Below the pieces are notes generated by a model. The model was not told where the DNA came from. It ran no database searches and worked only from the letters and a program-made list of their open reading frames with translations. A DNA stretch of 53,840 nucleotides from Psychrobacter pacificensis (GTDB lineage: Bacteria > Pseudomonadota > Gammaproteobacteria > Pseudomonadales > Moraxellaceae). This document shows, piece by piece, positions 7,841 through 18,575 of this stretch; positions within the stretch are counted from its first letter, which is position 1; the number at the start of each line of letters is the position of its first letter. The DNA lies in assembly GCF_900101915.1 (NCBI RefSeq), contig NZ_FNAL01000020.1:1-53840 (forward strand), given 5' to 3'. The translations under genes and the position numbers were made by a program.

Positions 7841-10800
7841 ATGCCAAACTCCCTCAGTATCGCAAAAGAGCGCATTAGCCAGATAAGCGATATTGCTACC
7901 AGTTATGTCCAAAAAGACAAATCGCTATTTGATCATTTTATCCATAGCTACTATGAGCCGCTGCATGAAGAAACTGCAGAGGCGATCAGTAATGCTGATT
8001 TGGCGGGCATGGCGCTACATCACTTTACATTGCTCAAAGCCTATGATTGCAGCAAACCACAACTGGCAGTATTGAATCCCTTAGCAGAAGAGCAGCACTT
8101 TCATAGCTCGCACACGGTCATTCAGATCGTGGCATATGATAGACCATTTTTAGTCGATACGATCTTGATGAGCCTTGAAGCTGAAGGTATCGATGTGCAT
8201 CGTACTTACAATATCATCGTAAGTGTTAAACGCGATGAGGACGGCCAGATTACTTATGTTGAAGGCGCACATGAAAGTGCCACTTCTCATATGTCGTTGA
8301 TTCATTGTGAAATTGCTTATCAAGATAATGAAAGCTTGGAAGCATTACAACAAATGCTTATGTCTAAAATTGACACGCTTGATACCGTCGTTGGCGACTG
8401 GAAACAAATGCGTGCGCAGTTAAATGACATTAAAGCTGAACTGTCTAGCAAACCACTGCCAGAAGTGTTCTACTCACAACAAGAAATCCAAGCATTTTTA
8501 GATTGGATATTAGATGACCACTTTATCTTCTTAGGTTATCGCGAGTACCGTTTAGAAGGCGGTCACGAAAACGAAGTCACCGAACCTACTAATTTGGATT
8601 TATTTGCCATTGGTAATAGCGGTCTTGGTCTATTGCGCGGTTCAGAAGAAGACAAAATATCAGAAAGCTTCAATCAACTGCCTAAAGGGCTAAAACAATT
8701 ATTAACTGAGCCGCGCGTGTTGATGCTGTCTAAATCAAGCCGTGTATCTCCGATACATCGCTCGGTATATATGGACTTTTTGGGTATCCATAAGTTCGAT
8801 GATAATGGTAAATTGATTGGTGAGTATCGCTTTATCGGTTTGCTGACATCACAAGCGTATCAGCTTACCGTACAGCAAATACCGCTACTACGCGAAAAGG
8901 CCAACCAGATTATGGCCATGGCAGAATTGCCACGTGATGGTCATGCTCATCATAAATTGATGCATGTGATTAATACCTTGCCACGTGATGATCTGTTCCA
9001 AGCCAGCGTCGAAGAGCTGTACCCAATTGTCTCAGGTATTAGCCAATTACAAGACAAAAAGAGCTTACGCTTATTTAGCCGTATCGACCATTACCAACGT
9101 TTTGTCTCGTGCTTAGTTTATATTCCACGTGATAAGTTCAACACTGAGCTACGCATCAAAGTACAAAACGTTCTAAAAGATGCTTATAACGGTCTGTCTT
9201 CAGGTTTTACCACTGAATTCAATGAATCTGCGCACGCCCGCGTCCATGTCCATGTGCGCACAGTGCCAGGTCAAGTGAATGACGTTAATATCGCGACACT
9301 TGAAGCCAAATTGTCAGCACTTATGCAGTCATGGGATGATAATTATCAAAAAATGCTACTCGATAATGTGGGTGAGCAACAAGCCAACGCTTTGACTCGT
9401 CGCTTTTTAGACTATATTCCTGCTGCGTACCAAGAGCGTTTTGATGCTCGTACCGCAGTCGAAGATACGAAGCGTCTGGCGGGACTGACCGCAGAAAACC
9501 CAATGATTTGGCATTTATACCACTCGACAGGCGATGCACGTAACCAACTTCACCTAAAGCTATACGGTCGCGAGCAGCCTGTTATCCTATCAAAAGTGCT
9601 ACCAATACTTGAAAACTTTGGTGTATCGGTTATCTCAGCACAAACTTATGAGTTTGATTTGCCAGAGCAGCCTATCTGGATGCAAGAGTACGAGCTGACG
9701 CTAGAGCATGTCGATACGGTCAATATGCAAGTCGTGCGTGGTCAGTTCGAAGACAGCCTCAAGCAAATTTGGGCAGGCCGTGTTGAGAGCGATTCGTTCA
9801 ATGAGTTGGTACTAACGACCAAGCTCGACACTTACGATGTCGTCGTATTACGTGCGCTGTCTCGCTATATGCTACAAGCTCGTGCGCCATTCTCTAGCGC
9901 CTATATCCAACAAACTGTCGTTAAAAACAGTGATATCAGTGTGGCATTGGGCAGCTTGTTTGATGCGCGCATGAACCCTGAATATAGTGATGAGACGCGC
10001 CAAGAAAAAACAACGAAAATTCAAGAGAAAATCACCGCTGCGTTAGCAGATGTCGATAGCCTAGACGAAGATCGTATCTTGCGCTGGTACTTAGATTTGA
10101 TCAATGCCATGGTTCGTACCAACTTCTATCAAGTAGATAGCGACGGTCAACGCAAAGATCGTTTGTCGTTTAAGTTCTTGGCAGCAGACATTCCAAATCT
10201 GCCCAAGCCAAAGCCCATGTTCGAGATATTTGTCTATTCACCGCGCGTTGAAGCGGTGCATCTACGTGGTGGCAAAGTCGCCCGTGGTGGTTTGCGCTGG
10301 TCAGATCGTATGGAAGATTTCCGTACCGAAGTGCTTGGCCTCGTCAAAGCACAGATGGTCAAAAATGCCGTCATCGTCCCTGTTGGCTCTAAGGGCGGCT
10401 TTATTGTCAAAACCAAAAGCATGGCTGATGGCCGTGAAGCGTTCCAAGCAGAAGGCATTGCCTGCTATCAGACATTCCTACGCGGTATGCTCGATGTGAC
10501 TGACAATATCGTTGATGGCAACATCGTCCCGCCAGCCAACACAGTACGTCATGATGAAGATGATCCGTACTTGGTTGTCGCAGCGGACAAAGGCACAGCG
10601 ACTTTCTCTGATATCGCCAATGCGCTCGCAGCAGAGTACAACTTCTGGCTGGATGATGCCTTTGCTTCAGGTGGTTCAGTAGGTTATGACCATAAAGCAA
10701 TGGGTATTACAGCGCGCGGTGGTTGGGAGTCGGTCAAACGTCACTTCCGTATGCGCGGTATGGATATCCAAAACCGTGATGACTTTACCGTGGTCGGTAT

Positions 10801-12685
10801 TGGTGACATGAGTGGGGATGTATTCGGTAATGGTATGCTGCTCTCAACGCATACTAAGCTCGTTGCTGCCTTTAACCACCTGCATATCTTTATTGATCCT
10901 AATCCAGACACGGCGGCCTCATACGCGGAACGCGCACGCTTGTTTGAGCTACCGCGCTCATCATGGGCAGATTATAACGACTCCTTAATCAGTCAAGGTG
11001 GTGGGATATTCTCACGCCAAGACAAGACTATCGCTATCAGTCCTGAGATGAAATCGCTCTTTGATATCAGTGCAGACAGCCTTGCACCGAACGATTTGAT
11101 CAGTGCGTTATTACGTGCGCCTGTCGATCTCATCTGGAATGGTGGTATCGGTACTTATGTCAAAAGTGCAAATGAGACGCATGCCGATGTTGGCGATCGT
11201 GCCAATGATTCGCTACGTATCGATGGTAATGAGCTGCGCGCAGCCGTCGTTGGTGAAGGTGGTAACTTAGGTCTAACCCAGCAAGGTCGTATCGAATACG
11301 CTCAAACGGGCGGACGCATATATACAGATGCCATCGATAATTCAGGCGGTGTAAACTGCTCGGATCATGAAGTCAATATCAAAATCTTACTTGGCAAAGT
11401 GGTCGAGCAAGGCGATATGACGCTGAAGCAGCGTAATGAATTGCTTGAGAGTATGACTGACACCGTAGCAGAATTGGTACTACGTCAGAACTACTTGCAA
11501 CCACAAGCCATTGAACTGAGTCATATTCGCGCCGCAGCCAATCTAAGCGATCATCATCGCTTCATCCAAATGTTAGAGAGTGAAGGGCGCCTGGATCGTG
11601 CGATTGAGTATCTACCATCAAACGAAGAGATTACGAAGCGTCAAAAAGCAGATACTGGTCTGACCAACCCTGAGCTCGCAGTCGTCTTGGCTTATGGCAA
11701 AATGTGGGTCTATGACAGTCTGTTATCATCTGATTTACCAGATGATCCGTACTTCATTAACGAGCTACGTAAGTACTTCCCAGATGAGCTTGCGTCACGC
11801 TTTTTTGATGAGATGACTGAGCACCGCTTGCATCGTGAAATCATCAGCACTTACTTGACCAACAGTGTGGTCAACCGCTTAGGTATTGAAGCGCTATTCC
11901 GTCTGTTTGAGGAAACCGATCAATCACTAGCGACTATCGTGCGTGGTTATGCGATTAGCCGTGATGTATTCAACGTATCGCGCGCTTGGCAAGCATTAGA
12001 AGCACTAGATAACCAAGTTGAAGCAACACTACTGCTGAACCTTGAGCTGCGTCTGCGTGATGCACTAGAGCATGGCGTGGTCTGGTTTATCAATGCCTTT
12101 GGTCAGGACTTACAAGTCGCTGATATGATTGGCCGATTTAGCGACAGTGTGGAAAAACTGACCAAATCTGGCGGGTTTATTGAGCAGCAATTTGCCGAGT
12201 ATTTGCAAGAAGATGCCACAAGCTTGATGCAAGAGGATTTGGCCGAAAATGATGCGACGATGTTTGCGATGTTGCCATATCACGTGGATGCGCTAGATGC
12301 AGCATTGCTCGCTGAGCAATATGATCGCCCTGTCGATGAAATCGCCACATTGTACTTTGAAGCGTATCATGTCTTGCAGCTCGATTGGATGATGGATAAT
12401 ATCGCCACCTTACCACAGCAAGACTATTGGGATCGCCGCGCGCGTCATGCGTTAGTCAATGAGCTGTCACGCAGCTTGCGTATGCTGATGGACGCGATAC
12501 TCTCAAAACCAGATGCCAAGCAAGCCTTTAGTGAATGGAAAGCAAGACACGTCGATCAGCTTGCAGCAGTCACGACAGAGATGAATAAGTTAGATGAGCT
12601 GCATAGCAACGATGAAGAAGGTCAAATTGGTCTGTCAACGCTGTCAGTATTGATGAGTGAGCTGAGTGGTTTAGTCACTAAATAA
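7841..12685 (+). CDS. gdhB: NAD-specific glutamate dehydrogenase, 180-kDa class
   Basis: A 1614-residue protein of the Bac_GDH (L-GDH180) family, which oxidatively deaminates glutamate to 2-oxoglutarate and ammonium with NAD and is used mainly in amino-acid catabolism. A long N-terminal region with ACT-like regulatory segments occupies about residues 1-700. The catalytic core (about 720-1230) shows HLRGGKVARGGLRWSDR, the substrate-lysine region VPVGSKGGFIVK, and the nucleotide-fold segment VVGIGDMSGDVFGNGML. A helical C-terminal domain follows. Length matches the family and no lesion is visible. GGACGAAGGACA lies just before the ATG. The gene is single, with its own terminator, and a MITE-like element sits about 85 bases upstream. 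Confidence 0.96.
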   Translation: MPNSLSIAKERISQISDIATSYVQKDKSLFDHFIHSYYEPLHEETAEAISNADLAGMALHHFTLLKAYDCSKPQLAVLNPLAEEQHFHSSHTVIQIVAYDRPFLVDTILMSLEAEGIDVHRTYNIIVSVKRDEDGQITYVEGAHESATSHMSLIHCEIAYQDNESLEALQQMLMSKIDTLDTVVGDWKQMRAQLNDIKAELSSKPLPEVFYSQQEIQAFLDWILDDHFIFLGYREYRLEGGHENEVTEPTNLDLFAIGNSGLGLLRGSEEDKISESFNQLPKGLKQLLTEPRVLMLSKSSRVSPIHRSVYMDFLGIHKFDDNGKLIGEYRFIGLLTSQAYQLTVQQIPLLREKANQIMAMAELPRDGHAHHKLMHVINTLPRDDLFQASVEELYPIVSGISQLQDKKSLRLFSRIDHYQRFVSCLVYIPRDKFNTELRIKVQNVLKDAYNGLSSGFTTEFNESAHARVHVHVRTVPGQVNDVNIATLEAKLSALMQSWDDNYQKMLLDNVGEQQANALTRRFLDYIPAAYQERFDARTAVEDTKRLAGLTAENPMIWHLYHSTGDARNQLHLKLYGREQPVILSKVLPILENFGVSVISAQTYEFDLPEQPIWMQEYELTLEHVDTVNMQVVRGQFEDSLKQIWAGRVESDSFNELVLTTKLDTYDVVVLRALSRYMLQARAPFSSAYIQQTVVKNSDISVALGSLFDARMNPEYSDETRQEKTTKIQEKITAALADVDSLDEDRILRWYLDLINAMVRTNFYQVDSDGQRKDRLSFKFLAADIPNLPKPKPMFEIFVYSPRVEAVHLRGGKVARGGLRWSDRMEDFRTEVLGLVKAQMVKNAVIVPVGSKGGFIVKTKSMADGREAFQAEGIACYQTFLRGMLDVTDNIVDGNIVPPANTVRHDEDDPYLVVAADKGTATFSDIANALAAEYNFWLDDAFASGGSVGYDHKAMGITARGGWESVKRHFRMRGMDIQNRDDFTVVGIGDMSGDVFGNGMLLSTHTKLVAAFNHLHIFIDPNPDTAASYAERARLFELPRSSWADYNDSLISQGGGIFSRQDKTIAISPEMKSLFDISADSLAPNDLISALLRAPVDLIWNGGIGTYVKSANETHADVGDRANDSLRIDGNELRAAVVGEGGNLGLTQQGRIEYAQTGGRIYTDAIDNSGGVNCSDHEVNIKILLGKVVEQGDMTLKQRNELLESMTDTVAELVLRQNYLQPQAIELSHIRAAANLSDHHRFIQMLESEGRLDRAIEYLPSNEEITKRQKADTGLTNPELAVVLAYGKMWVYDSLLSSDLPDDPYFINELRKYFPDELASRFFDEMTEHRLHREIISTYLTNSVVNRLGIEALFRLFEETDQSLATIVRGYAISRDVFNVSRAWQALEALDNQVEATLLLNLELRLRDALEHGVVWFINAFGQDLQVADMIGRFSDSVEKLTKSGGFIEQQFAEYLQEDATSLMQEDLAENDATMFAMLPYHVDALDAALLAEQYDRPVDEIATLYFEAYHVLQLDWMMDNIATLPQQDYWDRRARHALVNELSRSLRMLMDAILSKPDAKQAFSEWKARHVDQLAAVTTEMNKLDELHSNDEEGQIGLSTLSVLMSELSGLVTK

Positions 12686-12726
12686 TCAGTTACTCATTAA
12701 GAAATAGATATCTGTAAGTTCAAAAA

Positions 12727-12760
12727 AACCACCGTTCTTAATGTTCGGTGGTTCTTTATT
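12727..12760. terminator. Terminator between gdhB and sbcC
   Basis: Stem AACCACCG (12727-12734) with CGGTGGTT (12746-12753), preceded by seven A and followed by CTTTATT. It lies between convergent genes and probably works in both directions. Confidence 0.8.
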
Positions 12761-12820
12761 GTCTAAACAAAATCGTTTAATCGAAAGTAGAGTAGAAAGT
12801 AGCAAACTGAATAGCTTAAA

Positions 12821-15800
12821 TTACGAGGCTTTTTCACTGACAACTTTGTGACATCCTTGACCACTAATTCGGCTAAAGCCGCCTGAGAGTTTTTCGACCT
12901 TGATTTGGGTTAAGATACGATCTTTTAGGGCTTGTACGTGGGAGATAACCCCAATCAGCTTGCCTTCTTGTTGTAAGCTGGTCAAAGTATCGAGTGCGAT
13001 ATCAAGTGAGTCTTCATCAAGCGTACCAAAACCTTCATCTAAAAATAACGAATCGACACGGATATTATGACTGGCCATTTGCGACAGCCCAAGTGCCAGT
13101 GCTAGGCTGATGATAAAGCCTTCGCCGCCGGAGAGGTTTTTGGTACTACGAATCTCGCCGCCTTGGTAGTTGTCAATGACATTCAGCTCAAGCGGGTTGC
13201 TGTCATCGTGAATCAGCAAATAACGGTCACTCATTTTTTGCAATTGCGTATTGGCATGGCCAATCATGACTTCAAACGTTAGGCCTTGGGCAAAGGTACG
13301 ATACTTTTTGCCATCAGCCGAGCCAATTAACATATGCAGCTGCTGCCATACTTGTAGCTTTTGTCTTTGCTCATCAATAGCGATCAGCTGCGCCGCTTGT
13401 GTATTTTTTTGCTGCTCGTTGTCTTTAAGCTTTTGATCAATGGCACCAATTTTTTGATTTAACTCGTCGATGTCTGTTTGTATCTGCTGATATTGCTCAG
13501 CAAGGAGCTCTCGGCTTGCATTCGTCATAGGCGCAGCAAGACTTTGCGTCAGTGCTTGCTGCGTACTGTCCAGCTGCAGCTGAGCTTGATGCAGCGCAGT
13601 ATCAATCGCTACTTTACGTCTATGTAGGGCGTCACGCTCCTCTTTGGGCAAGCGGGCTTTGACAAAAGCGGCTTCATTGACAAAATCGGACGCTGTGAGT
13701 AAGTCTGTAAAGATACTTTGCTGAGTGTTCAGTGTGGTCGTCGCCGATTGTAGCTCTGTTGCTAGCTGCTGCTCTCTACTCTTTAATTGTTCTAATGACT
13801 GTTGTACGGTATCTAGCTGCCTTTGCGCTACTCTTTGCTTATCTTTAGCAGCATCGACAGCATTGCGTAATTTATTTTCTTCATCATCTGTATCTTTATC
13901 TGCAAAAATCTCTGTTCTATCTTGTTTTGATTGTTCGATAGTCTTGACCTTATGAGCAATTAAGCGCTCTAGCTCGTTGAGCGTTGTTTCATCACTGTGC
14001 AGCTGTGCTTGCTTGGTTTCAATCTGCGCAGTCAGGCTACTTAAGGTGTTGGTCAGCTGCTGTTGGCTGTTTTTTTGCTCATTGAATTGTTGTTTTAACT
14101 GACTTAAAGCGCTGCGCTGTTGCCGCAGTTTTTCAATATGATGGTCACATTCTGCGCTGTCTATTACGGTTTGCTTATCAAAACTATGACCCAACTGCGT
14201 AAGTGCGTCAGATAAGTCTGCCGTATTGAGCGCTGTGGTTAAGTATGCTTTATGTTGGTCCATGGGATACTTATTTACCAGAGCTGAAATGGTGCTCAGC
14301 AGAGGCGTTAATTCTGAGAAATTAGCAGTGATCTTATCTTTTATCCCAACAATTTTTTGTGAGTTAAGCTTAATGTCAGTCGTGAGGTTACTGATGTTGA
14401 GACTCACTGCCTGTAGCTGCTTTTCATCGACTTCAATCGCAGTACTGAGCTGTGCAGCAGTTTCAGTTAAATTGTCATATTCGATTACTATGGTTTTAAG
14501 AGACTGTTTATGTTCAGTTAGATCGTGTTTGGCGGTATCTAATAAGGATAAGTTAGGCTCTAGGTTCGCAGTAGCCGCATCAATGTTATCGTTTATCTGC
14601 GTAAGTGGGTCGATAATTGCTGCGATTGCTTCAGAGTGATTGTTTTTAGCCTCAAATAGCGAGGAAAGGTAAGCCTGAACATCACTATGTAAGGTTTCGG
14701 CTTGCTGCTGTAGTGGCGCCAGTTGTTGCTGCTGGTTATTCAGCGTCTGTTTTTTGGTGGCATATTCGATATTGTGTTTTGATAAAGCTTGTTCAAGGTT
14801 ATCAATAACGGTCTCTAGTTCCGCTATTTGCTGCTGTGTTTGTTGCGTCTTAGAGGGTTGGTGTTGGCTGGTATCCTGGTGACTGCGGTCTAATAATGGA
14901 TGATGCTTACCATAAGGATGCTCAGTGGCGCCGCAAAGCGGACAGGGCGATCCATTTTCAAGCTCTGCTATGTAGTCTTCAAGCTTAGCGACCTTTTGTA
15001 GTAGATTCAGATGCTCTTGCTTCTCTTGCCGCTTGAGTTTGGCATCTTGAATGTCTGATCGATGATCAGCAATGAGTCCTTCTAAGGCCGTTAACTCTTC
15101 ATTGAGCGTCGGTAGTGAACGTTTGGTATTTTCGATTTGGTGAGCAAGATCGGACAGCTGCTGTAACTTATAGCTGGCTTGTGCAATCTGAGTGTTGATT
15201 TGGTCGACTTGCTCTTGCTCATGACGCATACTCGCAAGCGACTGTTTTTCGATAAGTGCCGCTTGCTGCTGTTGTACGCTGGCAAGTTGCTCGCGTTTCT
15301 TGGTTATTAATAAACGATCTGAATCTTGTTGCTTAGACAGCTTATCGAAATCAGCTTGTAGCTGACCGGCTCGATGGTCATACGCAAGTTTATCCGTAGT
15401 CAAGCCGACATTATCTGTTAGCAGCGTCTTTAATCGGCCACAGCTGCTATCAAAGGTCGCCATGTCTGTATCGAGGTCGTTTAGCTCTTTATAATCATCA
15501 AAATACTTTTCTAGACTGCCAAGCTGAGTCTTCGTCTCTTGCTCTGTTTGGCTGTGTCTGGCTATTTCTTGATGTAATCGTTTCGTATTATTGACTAAGT
15601 CGGCTTTACGTTGCTTGTCATTTGCCAAAGAGTGAAGTTGCTGTTTTATCTCAGCATCCAATTCGCGTGTTTTTGAAATAACAGGCAGAGTAGTTTGCAG
15701 ATTATCTGTTGCTTGTTTTTCAATGGTAGTGATATCGTTTAAATGGGTCGTAACTTGTGCAAGCACTGCTTGCTGAGATGGAGTATTACTGAGTAACTGA

Positions 15801-16741
15801 TGTTGTTCACTGCTAAGCCGATTGACCGTCTCTCGGCTATAGCCAAGCTTATGAAACTGGCTGTCAATCTCTAAAGCTTTACTGGCTAGCTCCAAGCGCT
15901 TGGCCTCTGGAGTAAATTCTATCTGTGCATGCTGCGCTGCGGAAAAATCTTTTTGATAACTCGCAAGGCTCTGCTGTAGCTGCTCAACCTGCTCCAGCCA
16001 CTGCAGCTGCTCACTTACGGTTTTAAAGCGTTGGCGCTGCTTACTTTGTTGCTGGTTAAGCGTCTCAAGCTCTGCTGCCAGTCGTTTTTCATCCTCAGGA
16101 CTCAGTAAAGATAGGCTGTCCACGCCTGCCTGTAGTTTGCCAAGCGCTTCTTTTTCAGTACGGTGTCTTTCATGGACATTGAGCGATATTTTGGCATAGA
16201 TGGCAGTGCCGGTGATTTTTTCCAGTATAGCTGCTCTATCACCAATATCCGACTTCAAAAATGCGGCAAAACTGCCTTGAGCCAGCATGATGGAGCGGGT
16301 GAACTGATTAAAATCCATACCGATAAGGTCTTGGATATAGGCGGATGTCTTGGACTTTTTTTCTTCTAAAATCTTGCCAGTTTTAACCTCACTGATCTCA
16401 TGTCTAATCGGTAATAAGTTACCCTTGGCTTTTTTATGCGCGCGGTGCTGGTACCAGTAGCATTGATAACGTGTAGAGTCGATCTCGATGATGACTTCTG
16501 CTGAGCATTCACCCGTACCTTGGGTCATGATCTCGTTAGTTGAGCCGGTAATATCGCCCAATCGTGGTGTTTGGCTATAGAGTGCTAAACAAATCGCATC
16601 TAAGATGGTGGTCTTGCCAGCGCCTGTTTGCCCAGTAATGGCAAAGATGCCTTCATTCAAAAAAGCAGGATCACTAAAGTCAATGTGCCATTCGCCTTTT
16701 AGGGAGTTGAGATTTTTTAGTCGCAGTTCAATCAGTCGCAT
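12821..16741 (-). CDS. sbcC: Exonuclease SbcCD, ATPase subunit SbcC
   Basis: A 1306-residue SMC-like ATPase (Rad50 homologue) that works with SbcD to cleave DNA hairpins and protein-blocked ends. Walker A is GQTGAGKTT near residue 38. Two very long Gln/Leu-rich coiled coils (about 190-560 and 620-1080) flank the zinc-hook CPLCG near residue 600. The C-terminal lobe has the ABC signature LSGGEGF, then Walker B SLFLDEGFGTLD and the D-loop. It is longer than E. coli SbcC (1048 residues); the extra length is in the coiled coils. sbcD ends 64 bases upstream on the same strand, so they form an operon with sbcD first. Confidence 0.96.
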   Translation of the reverse strand: MRLIELRLKNLNSLKGEWHIDFSDPAFLNEGIFAITGQTGAGKTTILDAICLALYSQTPRLGDITGSTNEIMTQGTGECSAEVIIEIDSTRYQCYWYQHRAHKKAKGNLLPIRHEISEVKTGKILEEKKSKTSAYIQDLIGMDFNQFTRSIMLAQGSFAAFLKSDIGDRAAILEKITGTAIYAKISLNVHERHRTEKEALGKLQAGVDSLSLLSPEDEKRLAAELETLNQQQSKQRQRFKTVSEQLQWLEQVEQLQQSLASYQKDFSAAQHAQIEFTPEAKRLELASKALEIDSQFHKLGYSRETVNRLSSEQHQLLSNTPSQQAVLAQVTTHLNDITTIEKQATDNLQTTLPVISKTRELDAEIKQQLHSLANDKQRKADLVNNTKRLHQEIARHSQTEQETKTQLGSLEKYFDDYKELNDLDTDMATFDSSCGRLKTLLTDNVGLTTDKLAYDHRAGQLQADFDKLSKQQDSDRLLITKKREQLASVQQQQAALIEKQSLASMRHEQEQVDQINTQIAQASYKLQQLSDLAHQIENTKRSLPTLNEELTALEGLIADHRSDIQDAKLKRQEKQEHLNLLQKVAKLEDYIAELENGSPCPLCGATEHPYGKHHPLLDRSHQDTSQHQPSKTQQTQQQIAELETVIDNLEQALSKHNIEYATKKQTLNNQQQQLAPLQQQAETLHSDVQAYLSSLFEAKNNHSEAIAAIIDPLTQINDNIDAATANLEPNLSLLDTAKHDLTEHKQSLKTIVIEYDNLTETAAQLSTAIEVDEKQLQAVSLNISNLTTDIKLNSQKIVGIKDKITANFSELTPLLSTISALVNKYPMDQHKAYLTTALNTADLSDALTQLGHSFDKQTVIDSAECDHHIEKLRQQRSALSQLKQQFNEQKNSQQQLTNTLSSLTAQIETKQAQLHSDETTLNELERLIAHKVKTIEQSKQDRTEIFADKDTDDEENKLRNAVDAAKDKQRVAQRQLDTVQQSLEQLKSREQQLATELQSATTTLNTQQSIFTDLLTASDFVNEAAFVKARLPKEERDALHRRKVAIDTALHQAQLQLDSTQQALTQSLAAPMTNASRELLAEQYQQIQTDIDELNQKIGAIDQKLKDNEQQKNTQAAQLIAIDEQRQKLQVWQQLHMLIGSADGKKYRTFAQGLTFEVMIGHANTQLQKMSDRYLLIHDDSNPLELNVIDNYQGGEIRSTKNLSGGEGFIISLALALGLSQMASHNIRVDSLFLDEGFGTLDEDSLDIALDTLTSLQQEGKLIGVISHVQALKDRILTQIKVEKLSGGFSRISGQGCHKVVSEKAS

Positions 16742-16805
16742 GAGCAGGTCTTATTTTTAGATAGGTCTATAGAGTGGTTATCAAAGTAGTTGACATGAGC
16801 GGCTG

Positions 16806-18437
16806 TTATTCCGCCTGAGTGTCTTCATGACGCAAGTTATATATGATTTGCTGATAGGCTTCTCGCAGGGCGTTTTTTTGTTCATCTGCGACCTTGTTCA
16901 GAAGCAGACAGCGCTCAAACACCTCTTCCTCATCCAAGTCTTGTAGTGTCTCAGAGGTTTGCTGCTGGTTTAGCACTTTATTATAAGTGCGGGTATTTTT
17001 TATTTTTAGTACCTCACACCGCAAGCCATCTACCATCGCCTGGATATGCTCACGTAACTCGCTGACCAGCTCGTCACCTGTGTAAATCACTTCGAGCCAA
17101 ACAGACTCCGTGTCATCTAAAGACTGAGCAGTACTATCAATTTTCTGTTGGATAGACTGTAGATCACCTGAGACTTGTGCCAGTTTTTGAAACGTGGGAA
17201 TAGGTAAGGAAGCGATCTGCATCTGACATGATTTGTCAAAATGTAGTCGCTGCGGTGGAGAGGTCATTTTTGAGTCAACATCATTTGAATTGAGGTCATC
17301 AACCTTGCTTTCTTGCTTTACATGGTGTTCGTCTACATTGCTTTTGTCGCGGCCCTCATTGTTTACTGAATCATCAAAGCCAAACAAATCATCCATAAAA
17401 CCACTCGTCTGATTGGCTACTTTTTTAGCCGCTTTTTCTACCGATGTTTCAATTGTAGCAACTGTACGGGTGATCTGAGGCGCATTGCTTGCAATGGTAC
17501 GAGCAGCGGTATTGTTTGACATTGGTTTTTTATCACTAAACTCGTTTTTTACTGCGCCAAACTGTATGAGCAACACTTGTTTTTGCTGGCGCGCCTCACC
17601 AAAGCCCATTGCAATGGGTGAGCCTGAATAGCGAATGGTCTCACGGCCGCCAACGCGCTGTGGTACGTGCAAATGCCCAAGGGCGACATAGTCAAAACCC
17701 TCATCAAACATATCAGCGGAGATTTTGCCAAGTGAGCCAACATAGAGATCGCGCACGCCGTCATCATCGGTTGTTTTGCCATTAGCTGCAAATAGGTGAC
17801 CTGTGGCAATGATAGGGATATGCCGTTGATGTACCTCGATTAATTTGGCCTGCTGTTCTCTAGCAATCGCTGCTACTTCATCATAGTGGGCGCGAATACC
17901 TTTGATAACATTGGCGTCTTTGCTATCCGCAGACTCGCCAGCGCTACTGCTACGTACATCACGGTCGCGCAGGTAGGGTACAGCGGCGATAATGCAATGA
18001 GGATTGTTATCATCATCACCTAAGACCAATACCTCATCTTCTAAATCATCACAAGCAGTCCCAATCACATGGACATTCAAAAATTTGAGCACATTGCTTG
18101 GCGCATCCAAAAACGTCGGTGAGTCATGATTGCCTGCGACAATGACCACATGCTGACAGCAGGAACGTGAGACCTTACCCAAAAACTCATAATATAGCGC
18201 TTGGGCTTTATTGCTGGGCGTCATGGTATCAAAGATGTCACCTGCGACAATCAATATATCTACTTGCTGTGCGCTAATGGTGTCTTTTAGCCACTGCAAA
18301 AATGCCTCAAACTCTTCATAACGCAGACGACCATAAAGCCTGCGCCCCAAGTGCCAATCGGACGTGTGCAATATTTTTAAAGGTCTAACAGAGATATATT
18401 TAGAAGCAATAGATAGGGGCATAGTTTGGCTTATCAT
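16806..18437 (-). CDS. sbcD: Exonuclease SbcCD, nuclease subunit SbcD
   Basis: A 543-residue Mre11-type metallophosphoesterase and partner of SbcC. Metal-binding motifs appear in the canonical order: SDWHLGRR (about 26), AGDIFDT (about 65), AGNHDSP (about 103), the histidine of ATGHLFAA, and ALGHLHVPQ (about 252). The capping domain ends with ETLQDLDEEEVFERCL. Compared with E. coli SbcD (400 residues) there is a polar, charged insertion at about residues 295-390, rich in Asn, Asp, Lys and Ser and predicted to be disordered, between nuclease and capping domains. A further 20 residues precede LKILHTSDWH; no strong Shine-Dalgarno fixes the start, and the ATG at 18422 is an alternative. Confidence 0.95.
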   Translation of the reverse strand: MISQTMPLSIASKYISVRPLKILHTSDWHLGRRLYGRLRYEEFEAFLQWLKDTISAQQVDILIVAGDIFDTMTPSNKAQALYYEFLGKVSRSCCQHVVIVAGNHDSPTFLDAPSNVLKFLNVHVIGTACDDLEDEVLVLGDDDNNPHCIIAAVPYLRDRDVRSSSAGESADSKDANVIKGIRAHYDEVAAIAREQQAKLIEVHQRHIPIIATGHLFAANGKTTDDDGVRDLYVGSLGKISADMFDEGFDYVALGHLHVPQRVGGRETIRYSGSPIAMGFGEARQQKQVLLIQFGAVKNEFSDKKPMSNNTAARTIASNAPQITRTVATIETSVEKAAKKVANQTSGFMDDLFGFDDSVNNEGRDKSNVDEHHVKQESKVDDLNSNDVDSKMTSPPQRLHFDKSCQMQIASLPIPTFQKLAQVSGDLQSIQQKIDSTAQSLDDTESVWLEVIYTGDELVSELREHIQAMVDGLRCEVLKIKNTRTYNKVLNQQQTSETLQDLDEEEVFERCLLLNKVADEQKNALREAYQQIIYNLRHEDTQAE

Positions 18438-18504
18438 TAAACGTCAGAACATTAATTAGGTAGCTTCCATTCTAGCAAGAATCGTTGAGATTTTCTCTGT
18501 TGCC

Positions 18505-18540
18505 AAAAGAAAACCCTACCAATAGATAATTGACAGGGTC
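18505..18540 (-). terminator. Possible weak terminator after cysG (minus strand)
   Basis: ACCCT (18513-18517) pairs with AGGGT (18535-18539), with an internal mismatch and a further short stem. On the minus strand it is followed by TTTTCTTTT. Short stem, so moderate confidence. Confidence 0.45.
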
Positions 18541-18575
18541 GCTTTGCGGTACAGGTAATAATAAAACACAGAAGA

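Noticed and set aside
12177..16369. Several antisense frames across gdhB and sbcC
   Set aside because: Shadow frames with Ser/Cys-rich or repetitive composition and no start signals.
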